A DNA stretch of 5,789 nucleotides from Nitrososphaera sp. (GTDB lineage: Archaea; Thermoproteota; Nitrososphaeria; Nitrososphaerales; Nitrososphaeraceae): the NCBI GenBank assembly GCA_022545875.1, contig JAKEIF010000146.1, positions 1-5,789 on the forward strand. Reading direction: 5' to 3'. Made by a program: the position numbers and the translations under genes. The notes under the pieces were generated by a model. It was not told the origin of the DNA. It saw only the letters and a program-made list of their open reading frames with translations, and made no database searches. Positions within the stretch are counted from its first letter, which is position 1. Each line of letters begins with the position of its first letter. Positions 1 through 4,914 of this stretch are shown here, piece by piece.

Positions 1-2
1 TC

Positions 3-590
3 CCGACGGATTATGATTCTGGCATAGAGGAAGCAAACAGGATAATAAATCAAAACGCAACGATTCCAAAAACAAAACTAATAGTATTCCTAGGCTCTAG
101 TATTGGCAATTTTGAAAGAGAGCAGTCAATATCGTTTCTTCGGATGCTAAGGGCGAAAATGACGTCAGATCAAGATTTTCTCTTGGTTGGTTTCGATTTA
201 CAATGCAAGAGTCCAAAGGTGCTCAGTAGAGCATACAACGACAGCCAAGGGATAACCGCCAAGTTTAATCTCAATCTCTTGGCAAGGATAAACAGAGAAC
301 TGGGCGGCAACTTCGACATTGACAAATTCTCTCACTTGGCATTTTACAACAAAAAACATCGCAGGATAGAAATGCATCTGGTTTCAAGAACAGATCAGGA
401 TGTCTGCGTAAATGCTACTGGCAGTCAATTTTCTTTCAGAAAAGGCGAAACCATCCATACAGAGAACTCGTACAAGTATAGCATACGTCAAGTCCGATCT
501 ATTGCAAGGCTCGGTGGTTTTAGGGTGCAGCACAGTTTTATGGATTCCAAGAAGAGGTTCGTGCTGGCCCTTATGAGCCCGCTAGGCTAG
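3..590 (+). CDS. egtD: Histidine N-alpha-methyltransferase EgtD-like, 5'-truncated
   Basis: This is the C-terminal 195 residues of an EgtD-family (DUF2260-type) SAM-dependent methyltransferase. The reading frame is open to the left edge, so the start and the first third or so of a family usually about 320 residues long are missing. EgtD trimethylates the alpha-amino group of L-histidine to hercynine, the first step of ergothioneine synthesis in the cytoplasm. Visible family motifs, in order, are a hydrophobic strand followed by GSSIGN (Gly and Asn of the SAM/histidine site), FDLQCKSPKVLSRAYND with the conserved Tyr, GITAKFNLNLLARINRELG, IEMHLVS, and TENSYKYS, whose Glu and Ser correspond to the residues that hold the histidine substrate in the mycobacterial enzyme. 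All expected ligands in this part are present, so the fragment looks functional. An EgtB/OvoA-type partner would have to lie outside the window. The family call is confident; exact substrate specificity is inferred from the motifs. Confidence 0.88.
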   Translation, partial: PTDYDSGIEEANRIINQNATIPKTKLIVFLGSSIGNFEREQSISFLRMLRAKMTSDQDFLLVGFDLQCKSPKVLSRAYNDSQGITAKFNLNLLARINRELGGNFDIDKFSHLAFYNKKHRRIEMHLVSRTDQDVCVNATGSQFSFRKGETIHTENSYKYSIRQVRSIARLGGFRVQHSFMDSKKRFVLALMSPLG

Positions 591-611
591 ACTAAGACGA
601 AAAAATCTGAT

Positions 612-633
612 CGTTCTGGCTAACATGAGAACG
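612..633 (+). other. Small inverted repeat after egtD
   Basis: CGTTCT at 612-617 and AGAACG at 628-633 form a perfect 6-bp stem with a 10-base loop, 21 bases after the egtD stop. No T tract follows, so it does not look like a standard archaeal terminator. It could be a weak 3'-end structure or chance. Confidence 0.2.
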
Positions 634-653
634 CGTGCCCGTGGCTATATGCG

Positions 654-660
654 TAAATAA
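654..660 (+). promoter_or_regulatory. TATA-like box A for the SHOCT gene
   Basis: TAAATAA lies 22-28 bases before the ATG at 682. This is the spacing expected between an archaeal box A and a transcription start at or very near the start codon. No purine-rich Shine-Dalgarno stretch lies before the ATG, which agrees with a leaderless or near-leaderless mRNA. The transcription start is inferred from spacing only. Confidence 0.45.
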
Positions 661-681
661 CAGCCTGCTTATGCTATTGCC

Positions 682-1008
682 ATGGACTTTTTGTCAAAAA
701 AGATGCAGAGATTTAGCATGAAAGCTTCTGGCATGAGCGACGAGGCTATCAGAGACATGGAAGAGAACCAAAAGAAGATGGAAGAAACGTACAAGAAAGG
801 CGGCCCCAGCGCGATGCAGGAAGAATACCTGAAGCAGATGGAAAAGAACATGGAGCAGGCCCAGAAAATGATGGGGCAAGCATCGCAGGGAATGCCGGGG
901 TCGATTGCAGACGAGCTGGCTAAACTGGCAAAGTTGAAAGAACAAGGAGTGCTTTCGGAAGCCGAGTTTCAGCAGATGAAGCAGGAATTAATCAAGAAGA
1001 TGACATAA
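682..1008 (+). CDS. Methionine-rich coiled-coil protein with C-terminal SHOCT domain
   Basis: A 108-residue soluble protein with no signal peptide, cysteine or histidine. Residues 18-66 are highly charged, rich in Glu, Lys, Gln and Met, and look helical or coiled-coil (DEAIRDMEENQKKMEETYKK, then EEYLKQMEKNMEQAQKMM after a GGPS break). Residues 75-107 (IADELAKLAKLKEQGVLSEAEFQQMK and on) match the SHOCT pattern, a short two-helix domain found at protein termini, often in small membrane-linked or oligomerising proteins. Methionine is strikingly common, 14 of 108 residues. The ATG at 682 is chosen because a TATA-like box sits about 25 bases upstream; the ATG at 671 is in another frame. The gene stands alone between egtD and a convergent zinc-ribbon gene. 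Its function is unknown; an oligomerising or scaffold role is inference. Confidence 0.8.
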   Translation: MDFLSKKMQRFSMKASGMSDEAIRDMEENQKKMEETYKKGGPSAMQEEYLKQMEKNMEQAQKMMGQASQGMPGSIADELAKLAKLKEQGVLSEAEFQQMKQELIKKMT

Positions 1009-1053
1009 CAATCCGCGCACAATTTTGCAACTTGTCCGCGATGAAACGTGGAT

Positions 1054-1065
1054 ACAGCCGGCTGT
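1054..1065. repeat. 12-bp perfect palindrome between convergent genes
   Basis: ACAGCCGGCTGT is an exact 12-base palindrome in the 65-base gap between the SHOCT gene and the convergent zinc-protein gene. It has no loop, so it is a better candidate for a dimeric protein site than for an RNA hairpin. Its position between two 3' ends argues against a promoter operator. Confidence 0.25.
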
Positions 1066-1073
1066 TTGATTAC

Positions 1074-1262
1074 CTACGGCGAAAGGATTTGCTTTTTTAA
1101 TTCGTCCATGCTAAAAACCAGCCCGCATCCTCTGCATTCAACCAACATTACTGAATTACTGTCAATCCCCATGGTATTTGACTCTGCGAGACGCCGAGAG
1201 CATGTAGGGCAGTATAACACTAGCTGTCTAGGCACTACAAAACAGATAACCTGATTTGGCAA
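1074..1262 (-). CDS. Small two-CxxC zinc-ribbon-like protein
   Basis: A minus-strand ORF of up to 62 residues. It carries two CxxC knuckles: YCPTCSRRL near residues 17-24 and ECRGCGLVF near 43-51. About 22 residues separate the pairs, an arrangement typical of small archaeal zinc ribbons that bind one zinc ion. The tail DELKKQILSP is short and helical. The only full-length start is TTG at 1262. GTG codons at 1235 and 1220 are alternatives that keep both knuckles, and an in-frame stop lies at 1287-1289, so no longer ATG form exists. The paired cysteines and the hydrophobic residues flanking them favour this frame over the overlapping plus-strand ORF, which has no recognisable pattern. Function is unknown; nucleic-acid or protein binding would be typical for this fold. 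Confidence 0.5.
   Translation of the reverse strand: MPNQVICFVVPRQLVLYCPTCSRRLAESNTMGIDSNSVMLVECRGCGLVFSMDELKKQILSP
1093..1098 (+). terminator. Possible T-tract terminator of the SHOCT gene
   Basis: Six consecutive T residues, flanked by GC and AA, lie about 85 bases after the SHOCT stop on its strand. Archaeal RNA polymerase commonly terminates at T tracts without a hairpin. The tract falls inside the 3' part of the convergent minus-strand gene, so the two transcripts would overlap there. This is suggestive only. Confidence 0.3.
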
Positions 1263-1360
1263 AGCCTCTGTAAGATTGCACTGAAATCAAGACATTACGG
1301 ATAGCACCTGATTGCCCTAAAGTGGTAACGGGTACATCCAGTCAACGCGGGTCTTACTGC

Positions 1361-1425
1361 AATTAATGTATATTTTTTCAATGCAATACAGTATTTCGAT
1401 GCACTCCTCAAGGGTGTCATTAATT
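1361..1425 (+). promoter_or_regulatory. AT-rich palindromic region upstream of the glycoside hydrolase gene
   Basis: This stretch holds an 8-bp perfect inverted repeat (AATTAATG at 1361-1368, CATTAATT at 1418-1425), an 11-base palindrome AATACAGTATT at 1385-1395, and TGCA at 1382-1385 and again at 1400-1403. A TATA-like run (TGTATATTTTTT, 1367-1378) could drive the downstream gene with a leader of roughly 70 bases. Read on the other strand it could drive the zinc-protein gene. A regulator site is inference. The remainder of the 207-base gap (1263-1469) shows no coding pattern or RNA gene that I can recognise. Confidence 0.3.
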
Positions 1426-1448
1426 CAAACAAACAAGTGCTTAACTGA

Positions 1449-1455
1449 TTTTATA
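1449..1455 (+). promoter_or_regulatory. TATA-like sequence just before the glycoside hydrolase gene
   Basis: TTTTATA is the best box-A match by sequence in this gap, but it ends only 15 bases before the ATG at 1470. With normal box-to-start spacing, transcription would begin about 8 bases inside the gene. It is therefore either non-functional or used with unusual spacing. The TATA-like run at 1367-1378 is the alternative. Confidence 0.2.
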
Positions 1456-1469
1456 CCCTTTTAGACTCG

Positions 1470-3194
1470 ATGGGTTCTCGTACAACAAAGGGAAAACATA
1501 CAAGCGCAAATATACTGCTTGGAATCTCCCTGTCGGTACTACTAATAGCGTCTGTCATTCCCGTAACGTACGCGGTGGAGGGCGACGCTACGACATCCTT
1601 TACGCGATTTGACGGCAACGATTACATAGACATCGGTTCATCGCCGAATCTGCAGCTGCTGCAGTTTACCCTTGAAGCCAGATTTAGAATCAGCCAAATG
1701 CCTGCCGAACCGGAATTCATTATCAGCAAGAGCGCCGGCACGGGGGGCATTTTTGACAAGAACTACGCCCTATTCATAACAAAGGAGGGCAAAGTCGGAG
1801 GAGCATTCAGGGCAGACGACGGAACAGAGCATGCGGTCTACTCTGATCTTATGATAGTGAACAGCGGCTGGCATACAGCCCGCGTAGTCTATGATGGAAT
1901 CAAGCTGAAACTAAAACTCGATGGCATAACGGTTGACAGCAAGCTAGTGGCCAAAAAGCCTGACGCGGGAGGCACGACTGCTTTGAGAATCGGCGCGAAC
2001 GCGGGAGGCAGTCCTGATAACTTGTTCGTGGGAGATCTTGACTATGCAAAAATGCTCGATCGCTCCACTTTCAAGAAAGTGTACTTTAACGACTTTGGAG
2101 GATCTACTCCTGACCCTACACCTGACCCGGACCCTGATCCCACTCCTACCCCGGATCCTACATCTACAGGCGACGATTGCGACGACACATCAATGAGCAA
2201 GCTGCGAGGCGCAGTGTTCATGGACGCCGTGCTTGGAACCAGGGAGAATGGAGGATCCGTCAACATGCCTCTCAATTACGTCAGAGACAGCATGAAATTC
2301 ATGAAAGCAAACGGCATGAACCTGGTGAGGGTTCCATTCTACTGGGAAGCCTATGTCCACGACCCTGTAGCGTTCCTCAATGAACTGGAGCTGATCGCCC
2401 AGGCCGCCGAGGCTAACGACATGTGCGTGATCTTTGACAACCACCACTGGTACACAACGAGCTACTGGGACCTTGAAATCGTGGGGAACTCTGACGGCCG
2501 CGGATTCCCATCATTTGTGGTAAAGAACTTTGCGAACAGGAACAACGACTATGAGGATACTGCAGGTCCATTCTGGACTGCTTTCCTTAGCAACTCCATC
2601 TCTGTCAATGGAAGAAGCGTCTGGGACGTGCAGGCGGACTTTTTCGCAAAGGTCATTGGAAGAGTCGATAAATACAACAGCGTAACCGGGTATGAGATAC
2701 TCAATGAGCCTCATCTGTTTGCCTCTTCGCAGTACGAAAAGCTGGGAGACTATCACACCTACATGGCCAAAAAGATCCGGTCCATGACCGACAAAAAGAT
2801 AGTATTTGACAGAGAGACAGCAAGGGGATTTACAAGGGAGCCTTCATCTGAGTACAAGATTGTTCCCCGCGGAGTGTCTGGTATAGTATACGGGCCGCAC
2901 CTCTACGCCGTGCCCTCAGCCGGAACCCAAGGAGACAAGCAGCTGGCGAACTTTGCCCAATGGTCAAAAGAATGGGGCATGGAAATACTGATTGGTGAGT
3001 GGAGTGCTGAGACCAGCGCAGAGACTGACACATACTTGCGAGCGTTCGAGGAACATGGCTTTGCGTGGACGTACTACGCCTGGAAGCCTACGCAGAGTCG
3101 CGGAGGAGGAGCCAGCCTGTATGATAGTCCCATCGTTGATCCCACCGAAGCACTTAGGCAGCTGCAGTCTGCGATCTCGAGGATCTACGGGTAG
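1470..3194 (+). CDS. Secreted LamG + GH5-type glycoside hydrolase
   Basis: A 574-residue exported enzyme, probably an endo-acting beta-glycanase (cellulase superfamily, clan GH-A). Residues 1-35 form a signal peptide: a basic start, a hydrophobic core ILLGISLSVLLIASVIPV, and likely cleavage after TYA. Residues about 43-199 are a LamG/concanavalin-like domain (FDGNDYIDIG, GWHTARVVYDG, LRIGANAGG), often used for carbohydrate binding. A Thr-Pro/Asp-Pro linker covers 212-233. The catalytic barrel covers about 238-573, with R287 (LVRVPF), H325-H326 (FDNHHW), acid/base E413 in ILNEPH, H477/Y479 (GPHLY), nucleophile E510 in LIGEWS, and W538 (YYAWKP). These match the GH5 set of invariant positions, so activity is expected. 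ATG 1470 is the only start between the in-frame stop at 1446 and the signal peptide. No anchor is seen at the C terminus, so the enzyme is probably released. The substrate (cellulose, mannan, beta-1,3-glucan or other) cannot be read from the sequence. Confidence 0.9.
   Translation: MGSRTTKGKHTSANILLGISLSVLLIASVIPVTYAVEGDATTSFTRFDGNDYIDIGSSPNLQLLQFTLEARFRISQMPAEPEFIISKSAGTGGIFDKNYALFITKEGKVGGAFRADDGTEHAVYSDLMIVNSGWHTARVVYDGIKLKLKLDGITVDSKLVAKKPDAGGTTALRIGANAGGSPDNLFVGDLDYAKMLDRSTFKKVYFNDFGGSTPDPTPDPDPDPTPTPDPTSTGDDCDDTSMSKLRGAVFMDAVLGTRENGGSVNMPLNYVRDSMKFMKANGMNLVRVPFYWEAYVHDPVAFLNELELIAQAAEANDMCVIFDNHHWYTTSYWDLEIVGNSDGRGFPSFVVKNFANRNNDYEDTAGPFWTAFLSNSISVNGRSVWDVQADFFAKVIGRVDKYNSVTGYEILNEPHLFASSQYEKLGDYHTYMAKKIRSMTDKKIVFDRETARGFTREPSSEYKIVPRGVSGIVYGPHLYAVPSAGTQGDKQLANFAQWSKEWGMEILIGEWSAETSAETDTYLRAFEEHGFAWTYYAWKPTQSRGGGASLYDSPIVDPTEALRQLQSAISRIYG
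2103..2168 (+). repeat. Pro-Thr-Asp low-complexity linker repeat
   Basis: Short degenerate repeats of ACNCCTGACCCT type encode alternating Thr-Pro and Asp-Pro pairs between the LamG and catalytic domains. Such stiff extended linkers are common between binding and catalytic modules of secreted glycoside hydrolases. The repeated codons make this spot prone to length variation. Confidence 0.7.
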
Positions 3195-3203
3195 CGAGAT
3201 CCT
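3173..3203 (+). other. Overlapping alternative hairpins at the glycoside hydrolase stop codon
   Basis: Two 7-bp perfect stems compete for the same bases. GATCTCG (3173-3179) can pair with CGAGATC (3195-3201), and AGGATCT (3180-3186) can pair with AGATCCT (3197-3203). The TAG stop (3192-3194) sits in the loop of either form. No T tract follows directly, so a role in RNA 3'-end stability is more likely than classical termination, if there is any role. Confidence 0.3.
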
Positions 3204-3247
3204 AGACCACCGCCGAACCGCAGGGGGAGACTGTAAGCATGGCACAT

Positions 3248-3298
3248 TGTAGCACGAGCTACATACAAAACGGAATATGCCATTTTCCTTCTTTTTAT
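3248..3298 (+). terminator. Possible terminator of the glycoside hydrolase gene
   Basis: TGTAGC (3248-3253) and GCTACA (3258-3263) make a perfect 6-bp stem with an ACGA tetraloop. A T-rich stretch follows at 3283-3298 (TTTTCCTTCTTTTTAT). Archaeal termination at T-rich DNA would fit here, about 55-105 bases after the stop. The same T-rich/TATA segment could instead be the box A of the next gene, and both uses are possible. Confidence 0.35.
3291..3298 (+). promoter_or_regulatory. TATA-like box upstream of the modular surface protein gene
   Basis: CTTTTTAT is a plausible box A. Normal spacing places the transcription start near 3321-3325, giving a leader of about 30 bases before ATG 3355. If this is the real promoter, the upstream ATG at 3277 is not in the mRNA. 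Confidence 0.3.
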
Positions 3299-3354
3299 CC
3301 TTGCAATATTGCGCGCAATCCTCCAACTTGGCATTCGCAGTCAAAGCTACACCG

Positions 3355-4911
3355 ATGCAGCGCCAGCCATTCAACTTTGCACTGGGGTGCTTGAGGAATT
3401 TGGAGAATGAGTTTGCACGCCTGCGCGGCGTCCTGCTGCTCCTTCTGATTTCATCTCTGCCCGTAGCCCCAGTCCTTTTGGAAAACGCATTTGCCCAGGA
3501 GGAGGACGCGGAGTACGATTTAAGGGCGGAGGAAGAATATGAAGACGCAGCGGCAGAAGAGGAATATGAGGAACAAGTCGAAGGGCCGGATGATTACTAT
3601 TATGAAGATGACAGGGCGTTTCAGCCGGTAGAGACAACGCCTTTTGATGACTTGGTGACGATAAGTGAGCAGGAAATTGTCACACTCAACGTTCTTGCCA
3701 ATGACAGGGCAGTTATCGGATGGCAGACATCTCCATCCCTTGTAGAAATAACAGAGCCGGAATTTGGCCAGGTTATTGTAAACAGTGACAATACGATTAC
3801 ATATGCTCCCTCGCAGGTCCAGCTGCCATCAGGATATGAAAAGGCAGACATTGTGAAGTATACCGCATCGGCGGGGGAAGACTCGTTGTATACCGGCATG
3901 GTAACTATTAGGATACAGCAGGTAAACGACCCTCCAGTGGCATACTCTGCCAACTATACAATAAAGGAGAATCAGGAGACAGCAATCGACCTTGGCGCGT
4001 ACGACGAGGATAACGACGGCCTGACGTTTACAATTCTGTCTGGTACCGCCTTTGGAAAAAGCGATCTCGATTCCTACTCTGGGAGATTACTCTACACCCC
4101 GCTTTACGAATTCTCGGGCAAGGAATCTCTGACTTTTCAGGTAAGCGATGGAGTTTCCACAAGCGAGGTGGGAACAGTAGTGATAACCGTGCTGGAAGTG
4201 GGAGGCGAGAGCTCACCGGCTACTGATGACGAGGAAGACGAAGGCGATTCTTCACCTGAGGACGAAATCGAGGACAATTCTACAAGTGAAAACGCCGGGC
4301 CCTTCGCCGACGCAGGAGTCAACTTTGATGCCCTGAGTGGAGACTTTGTATCGCTGGATGGCGGCGAAAGTTACTATGGCGACGGAGACTCCCTGACATA
4401 TTCGTGGTCGCAGCTACTTGGGCCACAAGTGTTATTGTCGGCAGACGATGTCGCCGACCCCACTTTTAGTGTCCCAGAGGTCGAATCCGAAACAGAGCTG
4501 GTCTTTGAGCTTGCGGTAGGCGATGGGAACCTGACAGACACGGCATCTGTGACGGTTACCGTATTGCCCATCTCTATCGATCTAGTCCCAAACATTTATC
4601 CCAATTCTATCGACCTAGGTGATCCAGACTCTGAAATACCGGTGGCGATAATTGGCAGCAGCGTTATCGATGCGTCTGCAAGCATTGACGAGGAGTCATT
4701 GAGGCTGGGTCCTGGATTTGCCTCCGCTGTCCGCTTCGAGCTGTCAGATTCTGATGGCGATGGAATTACCGACCACGTCAGCTACTACAGGACAGGCGAC
4801 TTGGGACTTGAACCCGGAGACAAGACTGCCTGTTTTTCAGGATTGGTTGAATCAGTGAACGGAGTAGCCATAGAGTTTGATATATGCAAGAACGTAAAAG
4901 TAAATGCCTGA
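3355..4911 (+). CDS. Secreted acidic modular protein: cadherin-like x2, PKD/REJ-like, C-terminal Ca-loop domain
   Basis: A 518-residue exported protein with no recognisable catalytic motif. From this ATG, residues 1-47 form a signal peptide (basic stretch ending ARLRG, hydrophobic core at 26-42, likely cleavage after AFA). Residues 48-86 are a Glu/Asp/Tyr-rich spacer. Two cadherin-like Ig repeats follow: 99-188 (LNVLANDR, FGQVIVNSDNTITYAP) and 192-280 (NDPPVA, LLYTPLYEFSGKESLTFQVSDG). An acidic linker spans 284-313, and a PKD/REJ-like domain spans 314-404 (SLDGGESYYGDGDSLTYSWSQ). The C-terminal domain (406-517: IDLVPNIYPNSIDL, IPVAIIGS, YYRTGDLGLEPGDKTACFSG) resembles one common at the ends of secreted bacterial proteins. 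It holds a D465-x-D467-x-D469 loop ending at D473, like calcium sites, and C493/C511 may form a disulphide. An in-frame ATG at 3277 would add 26 residues; I prefer 3355 for its signal-peptide length and the T-rich/TATA segment in between. Adhesion or matrix scaffolding is inferred. Confidence 0.82.
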   Translation: MQRQPFNFALGCLRNLENEFARLRGVLLLLLISSLPVAPVLLENAFAQEEDAEYDLRAEEEYEDAAAEEEYEEQVEGPDDYYYEDDRAFQPVETTPFDDLVTISEQEIVTLNVLANDRAVIGWQTSPSLVEITEPEFGQVIVNSDNTITYAPSQVQLPSGYEKADIVKYTASAGEDSLYTGMVTIRIQQVNDPPVAYSANYTIKENQETAIDLGAYDEDNDGLTFTILSGTAFGKSDLDSYSGRLLYTPLYEFSGKESLTFQVSDGVSTSEVGTVVITVLEVGGESSPATDDEEDEGDSSPEDEIEDNSTSENAGPFADAGVNFDALSGDFVSLDGGESYYGDGDSLTYSWSQLLGPQVLLSADDVADPTFSVPEVESETELVFELAVGDGNLTDTASVTVTVLPISIDLVPNIYPNSIDLGDPDSEIPVAIIGSSVIDASASIDEESLRLGPGFASAVRFELSDSDGDGITDHVSYYRTGDLGLEPGDKTACFSGLVESVNGVAIEFDICKNVKVNA

Positions 4912-4914
4912 TGG

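Noticed and set aside
1048..1254. Plus-strand ORF of 68 codons opposite the zinc-ribbon gene
   Set aside because: The translation has no recognisable pattern. The opposite strand carries two clear CxxC knuckles.
1263..1469. Possible tRNA or small RNA gene in the intergenic gap
   Set aside because: I found no cloverleaf, T-loop motif or C/D or H/ACA box pattern. Only short palindromes and AT-rich runs are present.
2103..2168. Tandem repeat as a possible CRISPR or mobile-element mark
   Set aside because: The repeats are short, in frame, and encode a Pro-rich linker between two protein domains.
2992..3252. Plus-strand ORF of 86 codons overlapping the hydrolase 3' end
   Set aside because: It is an alternative frame of conserved catalytic-domain sequence, with no signature of its own.
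2964..3374. Minus-strand ORF of 136 codons across the end of the hydrolase gene
   Set aside because: It is antisense to the invariant GH5 region around E510 and runs through the intergenic hairpins. Its composition is Arg/Cys/Ser-rich, typical of a shadow frame.
3621..3953. Minus-strand ORF of 110 codons inside the modular protein gene
   Set aside because: It is antisense to the first cadherin-like repeat and has no domain signature.
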